A stretch of DNA of 19,910 nucleotides from BS150m-G50 sp964501185 [NCBI: uncultured Bacteroidia bacterium] (lineage in GTDB: Bacteria > CAIWAD01 > BS150m-G50): NCBI GenBank assembly GCA_964501185.1, contig CAZCRT010000044.1:1-19910 (forward strand), in the 5' to 3' direction. The position numbers and the translations under genes are program-made. The notes under the pieces are model-generated. The model saw only the letters and a program-made list of their open reading frames with translations. It made no database searches and was not told the DNA's origin. Positions 6,356 to 14,518 of this stretch are shown here, piece after piece; the first letter of the stretch is position 1, and the number at the start of each line of letters is the position of its first letter.

Positions 6356-7594
6356 TCAAAGCAGATGGCTGACCATTCCACTGCGCAGTTTGGGTTCGAA
6401 CCAGGTCGATTTAGGAGGCATTATCTCACCGGCGTCAGCCACTCCAACCAGCATTTCCACAGTAGTCGGGTAGAGGGCGAATGCGACAGCAAAACTGCCT
6501 TCGTCAACAAGCTTCACCAGCTCTTCATTTCCCCTGATACCCCCGATAAAGTCAATACGGGCATCTGTCCGCGGATCCTCAATGCCGAGGATCGGTACCA
6601 GCAGGTCCTTCATCAGGATGTTGACATCGAGGTTCTCCAGCACATCCCCTTCGTTCCAGCTTCCCGCCTGAGGAATCAGTTTATGCCATTTGCCATCCAG
6701 ATACATGGCGAAAGTGTGCGGTTGCTCCACTGCAACTTCACCTTCAAAAGACTCCAGGCTGAATTTTTCACGTACCCTTTCGAGGAATGTATAACGATCC
6801 AGTCCATTAAGGTCACGTACAACCCGATTGTAGGGGAGAATCTGTAACTGGTCATCGGGGAAGATAGCGGACAGGAAGTAATTGAACGGTTCCTCCCCGG
6901 TGAAGTCAGGGTTGGCAGCACGACGGTCACGACAGACATTACTGGCAGAGGCGGAGCGGTGGTGCCCGTCTGCAACATAAGTAGCATCAAGAACGGCAAA
7001 CCCCTCTGTGATTGCAGCCAGATCCGCACTACCGGTAATTACCCAGAGTTCGTGCTGAACACCATCTTCGCTGGTGAAATCAACCTGCGGTGCAGTACTG
7101 CTCTGCTGCTCCAGCAACCGGTCCAGTAATTCGTTTTTCTTGTAGAGCAGAAAAACCGGGCCTACCTGCGCATTCATGGTATTGATCAGTTCAGAACGGT
7201 CTTTCTCTTTCTTGGCACGGGTCAGTTCGTGCTTTTTAATACGACCGGCATCATAATCGTCAACAGAGGAGAGGCAGAAGAATCCGGTCTGCCTCTGTCC
7301 GCGCCAGGTCAGGCGGTAGATATAGATAGCCGGAGTATTTTCCTGCACCAGCCAGCCGGTGTCCATAAACCGACTGAGATTATCGCGTCCCTGTTCGTAA
7401 ACAGCAGTGGAGTAGGGATCGATATCAGCCGGCAGGTCTATCTCCGGTTTATTGATATGCAGAAAAGATTTCTTATTATTCGCGGCAAGTTCGCGTGCTT
7501 CAACAGAAGACAGAACGTCGTAGGGCGGGGAGGCAACAGTCGCTGCCAGAGCTTCAGGGGGACGCAGTCCCGGGAACGCTTTTATTTTCACCAT
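6356..7594 (-). CDS. DUF1015 family protein of the serine operon
   Basis: This is a DUF1015 family protein, 412 residues from ATG 7594. That start is chosen because CAGGAG (7602-7607) lies seven bases upstream and MVKIKAFPGLRP is the conserved family N-terminus; the in-frame ATG at 7780 lies far upstream in the divergent promoter region. Family landmarks are ASPPYDVL (21-28), KKHELTRAKKEKDR (120-133) and YVADGHHRSASA (206-217). The DGHHR motif at 209-213 resembles the signature of the ParB/sulfiredoxin fold, which includes free-serine kinases. It is the first gene of the operon with serA (72 bases apart) and serC. No phosphoserine phosphatase gene is visible, so a phosphate-transfer role at the phosphoserine/serine step is a reasonable guess, but it is inference. 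The protein has no signal peptide and should be cytosolic. Confidence 0.9.
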   Translation of the reverse strand: MVKIKAFPGLRPPEALAATVASPPYDVLSSVEARELAANNKKSFLHINKPEIDLPADIDPYSTAVYEQGRDNLSRFMDTGWLVQENTPAIYIYRLTWRGQRQTGFFCLSSVDDYDAGRIKKHELTRAKKEKDRSELINTMNAQVGPVFLLYKKNELLDRLLEQQSSTAPQVDFTSEDGVQHELWVITGSADLAAITEGFAVLDATYVADGHHRSASASNVCRDRRAANPDFTGEEPFNYFLSAIFPDDQLQILPYNRVVRDLNGLDRYTFLERVREKFSLESFEGEVAVEQPHTFAMYLDGKWHKLIPQAGSWNEGDVLENLDVNILMKDLLVPILGIEDPRTDARIDFIGGIRGNEELVKLVDEGSFAVAFALYPTTVEMLVGVADAGEIMPPKSTWFEPKLRSGMVSHLL

Positions 7595-7698
7595 AGCGAG
7601 ACTCCTGAATTGTACATTTTGGGAACAATAATCTTGCATCCCGGTTGCTGAAAAGCAAGCTGAAGATAGAGACTGGATATGCTGCTTCGGTCTGCCCC

Positions 7699-7719
7699 GG
7701 TTTACTTGAAAAGTAAACC
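7699..7719. promoter_or_regulatory. Perfect 9-bp hairpin in the divergent promoter region
   Basis: GGTTTACTT (7699-7707), loop GAA, AAGTAAACC (7711-7719). CCCC at 7695-7698 and GGGG at 7725-7728 could extend it with a small bulge. It lies in the 174-base gap between the serine operon start (7594) and the beta-helix gene start (7769), so it could be an operator for either gene or a leader hairpin. Confidence 0.45.
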
Positions 7720-7768
7720 TGAAAGGGGTAAGTTCTGATAACCGCATCAAAGCAAACAGGGTACTTCG

Positions 7769-9082
7769 ATGTACTATCATATAATACTGCTCATTTTGCT
7801 CTTATTAGCTCTGGCCACTCCTGCCGGTGCCGATGTGATACGCGTGCCGGAAGATCACGCTACCGTACAGGAAGGATTGAATGCCGCCTCCCCGGATGAT
7901 ACGGTTCAGGTGGCTGCCGGCACCTATACGGAGAATATTACCTGGCCTGAGACGGATGGTATCAGCTTTATCGGTGCCGGTATCGATCAGGCAGTAATTG
8001 ATGGTGGCCAGGCAGCAAGCGTGATACATTTTCCCGGTGGGATAATGATTGACTCCACCACGCTGCTACAGGGGTTCACCATCACAAATGGCCTGGAGGA
8101 AGGTGGTTGAAGTGATCATCCCGTAGGTGGCGGGATCAGAATGTACTCAGCCAGCCCCAGGTTACAGGACCTGCTGATAACTGCCAACAGCGCAGATTGT
8201 GATGGTGGCGGGCTCTACTGTGAACAATCCAGCCCTCTTCTGGAAAGGGTTCGTTTTACAGGCAACTATGCTGAAGATGGCGCCGCCCTTCACTGCTATT
8301 TCGATTGTCACCCAGTTCTGCGGTTCTGTGTTTTTGAGAGTAACACAGCCGAACGAGGCGGGGCAATTTTCTGCTGCAATGATTCTGACCTGCTTCTGTA
8401 TCAGACCACCTTCTACCTTAACAGTGCTCTTTATGGCGGGGCGTTACTGTTACGGGACAATGGTAATGCCCTGCTCGAGAACTGCATCCTCTGGAATAAT
8501 ACACCAGAAGAAGTATTCTTCTTTTCCATGTATGCCCCGAACAGCGTGGAAGTCAGCTGCAGTGACCTGACCGGCGGGGAGGAGGCGATAGAAACTTCCA
8601 GTAATGGTGAAGTAATCTGGTCAGAGGGTAATATTGATCTGGATCCGCTCTTCTGTGATCCGGAGGCCTCAGATTTTCGGCTGGCGGATGATTCACCCTG
8701 TCGTACAGATATCTGTGGTTTCATGGGTCAAACCGGTGAGACCTGTGAGGGCGAAGGTGTCCCGGATGCAGGGGCTGCTCACAGTAGCTGCCATCCTCAA
8801 AACATTGAGTTGCTGCAGAACTATCCCAACCCCTTCAACCCGACCACTACCATCGAATTCACATTGCTGCATCCCGGTAAAATAACGCTGGCTGTTTATA
8901 ACACACGGGGGCAAAAGGTGGCGATGTTGGCAAATGGAATTTATGAAGCAGGTATGCATCGGATAGTGTTTAACACAAATGCAGGGGCAGCCCCCTCACA
9001 CGCGTCGGTGAGTGGGTTGTACCTGTATCAATTGACAGCCGGTGCTCATGCTGTATCACGAAAAATGCTGTTAATCAAGTAA
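7769..9082 (+). pseudogene. Secreted beta-helix T9SS cargo interrupted by an in-frame TGA
   Basis: The frame opens at ATG 7769 with a signal peptide (MYYHIILLILLLL to PAGA, then DVIRVPEDHATVQEGL), runs to a TGA at 8108-8110, and continues in the same frame to 9082, 437 codons in all without counting the final stop. Residues about 22-260 form a pectin-lyase-like parallel beta-helix with repeated GFTITNG, GGGLYCEQSSP, RGGAIFCCNDS and GGALLLRDNG turns. The C-terminus is a complete T9SS type A sorting domain: QNYPNPFNPTTTIEF, a VYNTRGQKVAML strand and a final SRKMLLIK. The product would be exported, with the sorting domain cleaved or used for surface attachment. An ATG at 8141 exists but has no clear ribosome site and no signal peptide. 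The interruption may be a nonsense mutation, a sequencing error or recoding. Start context at 7769 is weak. Confidence 0.75.
8113..8138 (+). other. Stem-loop immediately after the internal TGA
   Basis: TGAT-cat-CCCG (8113-8123) pairs with CGGGATCA (8131-8138): eight base pairs, a three-base bulge and a seven-base loop TAGGTGG. It begins two bases after the in-frame TGA at 8108-8110. The placement recalls bacterial recoding structures, but the loop lies closer to the TGA than a standard bacterial SECIS and lacks a G at its first two positions. Confidence 0.35.
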
Positions 9083-9083
9083 A

Positions 9084-9111
9084 CGAGCGTGGTGCTCGAC
9101 TTTCGGAAAGT
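9084..9111. terminator. Tandem small hairpins between convergent genes
   Basis: CGAGC-gtggt-GCTCG (9084-9098) is followed at once by ACTTTC-g-GAAAGT (9099-9111). They lie in the 67-base gap between the ends of the convergent genes at 9082 and 9150 and may end transcription from both sides, though T-tracts are short. Confidence 0.35.
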
Positions 9112-9149
9112 TATCGCGTGACAGAATTCGATGAATGCCTGCCCACACC

Positions 9150-10298
9150 CTATTCCAGAACAGCCGTCACATAATAGAACTTCTTCTCATCGCCCACCTC
9201 TTCAAACCAGCCGTTGGGTAGATGCGTGCCCCCCACATTCAGTGTGAATCCGCTGCCCGGTTCGGAAGAGGAGTATACATTGTAGCTGATGGCTCCAGGG
9301 AAGGGGTTCCAGCTCAGATAGACATAACCCTCAGCATAGGAAATCGCAACCTGCATCGATATCCCCATGACATCGCAGGTCATCCAGGCTCCTGACTGTG
9401 TACAGCAGACAATATTGTAACAGTCGATGATTGTGTTCTCACTGAGCTCGTTGATACCGGCATCAGGCAATCCTTCATTCATGAAAGTCAGTACCTGGAC
9501 ATCAGGATCCCAGTGGGCAATGCCAAAATAGTCAACCCAGGGCTCCAGCCAGGAAACATAGACTTCCCCGTCAACACAATAGACATCGCTCATATCAATT
9601 GACCAGAACTCTACCCACCAGTTGAGGCCGAAATCAGTCGATGACCAGAGACCGGAGGACCAGGACTCATCCGGAAAGATACCGTAGAGCTTACCATTGT
9701 AGTCAAAAGCAATGTCCTCAATCCAGGGTGCAGCAGGTGATGCGGATTCCCAGGTCAGACCGCCATCAGGTGAGCTGTGAATACCACTGATGCCACAAAC
9801 GACTACATGAGTTCCCCAACGGGCGATATCGCTGCAGGTCAAACCATCGAAATATGGTACCGCTGTCCAGGTAATCCCATCTGGTGAAACCAGCAACCCC
9901 TCCTCATAGCCTGCCACGTAAGCATGTGTCACCATATCCTGCTCGATGAAGCGCGGGTATAAGCAGAAGTGGACCATGTCAAACTGATGCGTCTCGCGGT
10001 TGAAGGTGTATATCCCATCGGAGTAGCTGCCATCCCCCTGCACCAGCAACAGCCGCTGATCATCCAGCCCGGCAACATCCAGAACCGGCAACCCGCCGTA
10101 TGAGTAGGTCTGCCAGTCTCCATATTCATAGACGATCAAACCATCCGTGGAACAGAGTACTTCGCAGTAGGCTCCAGCTCCGGTATGAAAATTGAGTATC
10201 TCAGTGTCAGGCCCGACCGGACTCCAGTTCCAGGCATTACCGGTTTGTGGCGATGTCAGTAGCAGCAATAGAACTGTGAATTTGAGTATGGTGTTCAT
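9150..10298 (-). CDS. Secreted Asp-box (BNR) beta-propeller protein with C-terminal Fn3-like module
   Basis: I start at ATG 10298, giving 382 residues, because AGGGGG (10303-10308) lies four bases upstream and the protein then opens with a signal peptide (MNTILKF, a run of leucines, TGNA before WNWSPVG); an in-frame ATG at 10361 would bury it. The body is a beta-propeller of the sialidase/sortilin/photosystem-II-assembly type, with Asp-box repeats VSPDGITW, SSPDGGLTW and SSTDFGLNW. Such repeats are structural and do not prove glycosidase activity; no sialidase catalytic arginine triad is evident to me. The last ~70 residues form a fibronectin-III-like module (VYLSWNPFPGAISYNVYSS ... FYYVTAVLE) related to the ends of the two large proteins downstream. 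No YPNP sorting domain is present. It diverges from the phosphoesterase gene across 156 bases. Confidence 0.8.
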   Translation of the reverse strand: MNTILKFTVLLLLLTSPQTGNAWNWSPVGPDTEILNFHTGAGAYCEVLCSTDGLIVYEYGDWQTYSYGGLPVLDVAGLDDQRLLLVQGDGSYSDGIYTFNRETHQFDMVHFCLYPRFIEQDMVTHAYVAGYEEGLLVSPDGITWTAVPYFDGLTCSDIARWGTHVVVCGISGIHSSPDGGLTWESASPAAPWIEDIAFDYNGKLYGIFPDESWSSGLWSSTDFGLNWWVEFWSIDMSDVYCVDGEVYVSWLEPWVDYFGIAHWDPDVQVLTFMNEGLPDAGINELSENTIIDCYNIVCCTQSGAWMTCDVMGISMQVAISYAEGYVYLSWNPFPGAISYNVYSSSEPGSGFTLNVGGTHLPNGWFEEVGDEKKFYYVTAVLE

Positions 10299-10454
10299 AT
10301 TTCCCCCTGCTTGATCAATTGCGCCTTCAGCATTCATAATGAATTTCAGGAAGTATATCAACAGTTGTGTGTGGTTGAATTCAATCTCCTGATTGCGTAG
10401 TTTACAGTACTGGTTACTACCGTTGTATCTGTCCGTTACAACCTGGAGTTAATT

Positions 10455-13400
10455 ATGCCATTTGTATCGCGTACTCAAATCACCCTGGGACTGGTTGTGT
10501 TACTGACGCTCCCCGCTCTGGCCGGTAGTCCGCTACAGGTAGGAATGCTGACCGTCAACTCTAAAGCCGAGCTGGAGCCGCTGGAGATCATTGATGGCAA
10601 AGTAGTGGATCCTCCCGGTTGCAGGTTTAACCGTCATGGTTCGGATACACCGGATGGGCACGGTTATGTTTTCCGTGACAGCGATGAACAGGATGGCCCA
10701 TCCTATAATTGGATTGATATTGAGGCGAGCGGCACTGCTCTGGCACTGGCTGACGATGACTATGCCGGTCCATTGGAACTCCCATGGACATTCAACTGGT
10801 ATGATGAGGAATACAGCAGCGTTTATATCTGCTCCAACGGCTACCTGATGTTTGGCGGTGGCAGCACTGATTACGGCAATGACCCGTTACCTTCCTCTGC
10901 TGCCCCCAATAACCTGCTGGCGCTTTTCTGGGACGACCTCAATCCTGCTTCCGGTGGTACTGTATATTACGGTCAATCAGGTGATGACTGGATATGTCAG
11001 TTTCAGGATGTTCGGGAGTATGGCGGTTCCGGTACAATTACCGCCCAGGTTATCCTGCGGGAAGATGGCACGGTGTTGCTGCAGTACAACTCCCTGTCGG
11101 GCGGTCTCAACATTAATGAGGAATCGATCGGTACTGAAAACCTGAGCGGTGAAGATGGCCTTGGAATTTCATATAACAGTGATCCTGCCGCTTATCCACA
11201 CGAGAACCTGGCGATACTGATATCACAGCTGGAACCGGATGCTACGCTCAGCGGCCTGATTACTGATCAGGAGAACGGGGATCCTGTTGCAGGAGCCCTG
11301 GTAGCCTGTGGTACTGTTACCGCGCTCACCAATGATCAGGGGAACTACCTGTTGGAGGCGGTCTGGAGCGGTGACTACACGGTACAGGTCTCCTGTGATT
11401 ACTACCTCAACCACACCGAAGAAATTACCCTGCAACCGGGTGCCAACAGCTGGAGTTGCAGCCTGATACCGTCACTTTTCCCCAGCGGCCTGGTGGGTTA
11501 CTGGACATTCGATAATCCGGGTGACCTGACAGAAGCAGCTGTCGGTAACGACCTGGAGCTTTCCGGCACCCACACTGCAGTCGATGGGCCGGAACCGGAG
11601 GATGGTGCGGTAAATATCGGAGTGGGCAGTTTCTATCGCTGTTATCACGACATCCCGGCCAACGGTGATGGTGATCCGGCCTGGGTCAATCGCTTCACCA
11701 TAGTAATGGATGTCCGTATCCCTTCAGTCGGGCAATACTACTGTCTCTACCAGACCAATTATGGCAATGGCAACGATGGAGACTGGTTTATCAATCCCAA
11801 TGGTCAGGTCGGTATTACCGATACCGGCTATTCGGAATATACACTTGTCCCGGGTGACTGGTACCGGCTGGCGATCTCGGTCAACCTTGGCGAGCACTAC
11901 GATTACTACCTTGACGGGCAACTGCTGCAGATCGGCGGCGCGCAGACCTTTGACGGTCGCTTTTCGCTCTACCCGGCGGAGGGGAGCAACCAGGTTCTCT
12001 TCTTCGCCGACAACAACGGTGAGGACCATGCACTGGACGTGGCACAGGTTGTGCTGTTTGACCGCGATCTTACCGCTTCGGATATGGCAGCCATCGGTGG
12101 ATACGGTCATGAGTTCGAAGGGCCACAGCAGCCCTGGATGGACAGTTACCTGCAAACGCCGACTCCAACCTCCATTTACATCAGCTGGCACTCCTCCCTG
12201 ACAACTGAGTCAGTGGTGCAGTATGGCCTGACGGAAGCGCTGGGCAGCGAGACCGGTGGTGATTGCCATCAATTCGACAGCAGTACCTGGTGGCATACAG
12301 TTCAATTGACCGGATTGCAGCCGGAAACCGAATACTTCTACCGCTGTATCACGGGTACCGATAGTTCTGCTATTCGCAACTTTCGTACCCAGCCAGCTGA
12401 CACAGGTTTCACGGGGCATATCCGCTTCCTGGTTTATGGTGATACACGTACAGACTACACGGCTCACGGAATGGTGGTCGACGCCATGCGCGCCAAGGTC
12501 GAAGAACTCTACGGTGAGGATGTTCACAACCATATCAACCTGCTTTTCAATGTCGGTGATATCGTCAGCACCGGATCAGTGCTCTCGCAATATATCAGAG
12601 AGCATTTCAACCCGATCATTCCGCTGGCGGCTAATATTCCTTACATGATCAGCATCGGTAATCATGAAGGAGAGGCGACCCATTTCTACAACTACATGAA
12701 GTACGAGGATGTCGGTGGACCGGAGGGTGAGCGCTATTACTCCTTCCGTATCGGACCGGTACTCTTCATCGCACTCAACAGCAATACGCAGGGGACAACA
12801 CAGCTCAACTGGCTGGAGCAGCAGATAGCAGCTGCTGAGATCGATCCGGAGGTGAACATGGTATTTGCCTTCCTGCATCATCCCGGGCGTAGCGAGGTCT
12901 GGCCGGACGGTAACACCGGCTGGGTACAGAACAGTGTGCTGCCGTTGCTGGTACAGTACAGCAAGGTCGAGCACCTGAGCTACGGTCATTCCCATAATTA
13001 TGAACGGGGTGCGTTACGGGAAGGTAATCTGCGTATACTGCTCAGTGGTGGTGGTGGTTCCGCTCTAGATCGCTGGAGAATGTATGGCAACCAGACCGAT
13101 TACGATGAGTTGCACCGCTCTTTCGATTACTACTGTTATAACATATTCGACATCGATTGTGCCACAAACAGTTACACGGCAGAGACATACGCACTCGGTC
13201 ATATTGATCTGCCGCTCGACAACGAGCTGGTAGACAGCTGGCATCGCTACCGGGAAGGAATGTCTCCACCAGAGCAACCGACTGCCCTCGCACCCGCAGG
13301 TGAGGGTGACCTTCCACCCGGGCTGGTGGCATCCCCATTCACCGGTGATGACGAAATCATGACTTCACATTTTCAACTCAGCGCAACTTCCGGGAGTTAC

Positions 13401-14099
13401 GATGTCCTGACAGCTCAATCAATGCGGGACTGGGAGAATATCTACTACGACACCGGTGCGCCACTCTATGAACCGGTTGATCTTAACGACTGCATAGATC
13501 TGGAAAGGTATCAGGTTCCGGATGGTGTGCTGCAGATGGGGCAGACTTACTACTGGCGGGTACGCTATCGCGATCAGAATCTGCAATGGTCAGACTGGTC
13601 AGCAGAAGCGCAATTCACTGCCTGGGATCTGCCTGACAGTCCCGATTTCACCGCTGACCTGACTGAGGGTGCCGGTCCTCTGACAGTGCGGTTCACAGAT
13701 CTCTCATGTGGTGAAGCATTGAGCTGGTCCTGGGACCTTGATGGGGATATGATACCGGATAGTGATGAGCAGGACCCGACCTGGCTCTACAGTGAACCGG
13801 GAGTGTATACTGTGAGTCTGACCGTTGAGTATGCCACTGACAACCTGACTGAAACTAAGACCGGATATATTATCGTCAATGGAGGACCGCCTGTAATGGG
13901 TGCGTTGGACATTGCCGTGAACGATGACCAGCTCCATTTGAGCTGGCAGGGTGATCCCGAATTCAGCAGCTATCGAGTATATCAGTCGGCTTTACCGGAG
14001 GGCCCCTGGGAATTTCTGGCCGAAACTACGGAAACCTACTTTCTGACCCTGTTGCCGGCGGAAAACCGATTCTATCAGGTGACAGGTGTGTGGGAGTAG
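10455..14099 (+). CDS. Secreted multidomain metallophosphoesterase (purple acid phosphatase-like)
   Basis: The 1214-residue protein has a signal peptide (1-23, ending PALA) and GGAG six bases before the ATG. Domains in order: a beta-sandwich with YICSNGYLMFG and LFWDDLNP (about 84-258); a carboxypeptidase-regulatory-like domain (261-335); a LamG/concanavalin-like domain starting GLVGYWTFDN (345-550); a fibronectin-III domain like that preceding purple acid phosphatases (556-650); a calcineurin-like phosphoesterase (656-920); an Fn3-like region (942-1055); a PKD domain (1061-1141); and a C-terminal Fn3-like module (1144-1214). Metal-site motifs are GDTR (Asp663), GDIV (Asp702), GNHE (735-738), LHHPG (His808-809) and GHSHNYER (844-851). 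The enzyme should be an exported phosphomonoesterase or diesterase, perhaps for phosphate scavenging; the substrate is unknown. The C-terminal module closely matches that of the peptidase at 14519. Confidence 0.88.
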   Translation: MPFVSRTQITLGLVVLLTLPALAGSPLQVGMLTVNSKAELEPLEIIDGKVVDPPGCRFNRHGSDTPDGHGYVFRDSDEQDGPSYNWIDIEASGTALALADDDYAGPLELPWTFNWYDEEYSSVYICSNGYLMFGGGSTDYGNDPLPSSAAPNNLLALFWDDLNPASGGTVYYGQSGDDWICQFQDVREYGGSGTITAQVILREDGTVLLQYNSLSGGLNINEESIGTENLSGEDGLGISYNSDPAAYPHENLAILISQLEPDATLSGLITDQENGDPVAGALVACGTVTALTNDQGNYLLEAVWSGDYTVQVSCDYYLNHTEEITLQPGANSWSCSLIPSLFPSGLVGYWTFDNPGDLTEAAVGNDLELSGTHTAVDGPEPEDGAVNIGVGSFYRCYHDIPANGDGDPAWVNRFTIVMDVRIPSVGQYYCLYQTNYGNGNDGDWFINPNGQVGITDTGYSEYTLVPGDWYRLAISVNLGEHYDYYLDGQLLQIGGAQTFDGRFSLYPAEGSNQVLFFADNNGEDHALDVAQVVLFDRDLTASDMAAIGGYGHEFEGPQQPWMDSYLQTPTPTSIYISWHSSLTTESVVQYGLTEALGSETGGDCHQFDSSTWWHTVQLTGLQPETEYFYRCITGTDSSAIRNFRTQPADTGFTGHIRFLVYGDTRTDYTAHGMVVDAMRAKVEELYGEDVHNHINLLFNVGDIVSTGSVLSQYIREHFNPIIPLAANIPYMISIGNHEGEATHFYNYMKYEDVGGPEGERYYSFRIGPVLFIALNSNTQGTTQLNWLEQQIAAAEIDPEVNMVFAFLHHPGRSEVWPDGNTGWVQNSVLPLLVQYSKVEHLSYGHSHNYERGALREGNLRILLSGGGGSALDRWRMYGNQTDYDELHRSFDYYCYNIFDIDCATNSYTAETYALGHIDLPLDNELVDSWHRYREGMSPPEQPTALAPAGEGDLPPGLVASPFTGDDEIMTSHFQLSATSGSYDVLTAQSMRDWENIYYDTGAPLYEPVDLNDCIDLERYQVPDGVLQMGQTYYWRVRYRDQNLQWSDWSAEAQFTAWDLPDSPDFTADLTEGAGPLTVRFTDLSCGEALSWSWDLDGDMIPDSDEQDPTWLYSEPGVYTVSLTVEYATDNLTETKTGYIIVNGGPPVMGALDIAVNDDQLHLSWQGDPEFSSYRVYQSALPEGPWEFLAETTETYFLTLLPAENRFYQVTGVWE

Positions 14100-14100
14100 A

Positions 14101-14144
14101 AGCAGGAGTCAGGAGACAGGATACAGAATACAGAAGTCAGGAGA
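14101..14144. repeat. Purine-rich degenerate tandem repeat
   Basis: The tract starts right after the phosphoesterase stop and is made of variants of CAGGAGT, CAGGAGA, CAGGATA and CAGAATA. GTCAGGAGA occurs exactly at 14108-14116 and 14136-14144. It is almost free of T and unlike the coding sequence before it. I recall similar tracts in intergenic regions of environmental bacteria but cannot check copies here. Confidence 0.5.
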
Positions 14145-14312
14145 TATCTCTCACCAGGCATGCATAAACTCCCGAAGATAGAAGACAGGTCATTGACTCT
14201 GTTACGTTTCTTACTTTTTGCCATGTTCATCGTCTTTTGCAGCGCACCAGCGATGCGAAAGAGTCAGGGAAGCGACCGGATACTGATTTGTGCTACGGTA
14301 TACACCCACGGG

Positions 14313-14371
14313 TTGATCAATAATTGATCCGATTGATCAGTTGAGCATAGCTGTCAGTTCAATATATGAAC
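14313..14371. promoter_or_regulatory. Cluster of palindromes, possible operator
   Basis: GATCAAT-a-ATTGATC (14315-14329) is a perfect palindrome; another ATTGATCA begins at 14332, and GTTCA-atata-TGAAC (14357-14371) is a second palindrome. They lie 150-200 bases before the peptidase start, a plausible place for a dimeric repressor or activator site. No regulator gene is in the window. Confidence 0.35.
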
Positions 14372-14518
14372 GATTCTCAAGTCGAGACACTGAACCAGAT
14401 TGAATAGATTTTATTTGTATACTTCTGAAAAACTCCTTTCTTAATCCTCCAACCCAACCTGACTCCCCCTGTATTTATCATCGTCGGCGCTCGTTATTGC
14501 CCAACAATGAGAAACTGA

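Larger units (their letters stand above)
14100..14518. other. Intergenic region upstream of the C25 peptidase gene
   Basis: This 419-base gap has no convincing reading frame. It starts with a purine-rich repeat tract (14101-14144), contains palindromes built on TTGATC and GTTCA at 14313-14371, and has a TATACT at 14418-14423 that lacks a good -35 at normal spacing. No terminator with a T-tract follows the phosphoesterase stop. The promoter of the peptidase gene probably lies in its second half. Confidence 0.6.

Noticed and set aside
8108-8138. Selenocysteine codon with SECIS element
   Set aside because: The hairpin loop starts only 13 bases after the TGA, its first two loop bases are T and A, and a beta-helix surface protein has no obvious need for Sec. 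A nonsense change or sequencing error is simpler.
496-10410. Shared 11-mer GTTTACAGTAC at 496-506 and 10400-10410 as a common regulator site
   Set aside because: A single 11-base match in 20 kb is expected by chance, and the distances to the downstream starts (about 200 and 45 bases) differ.
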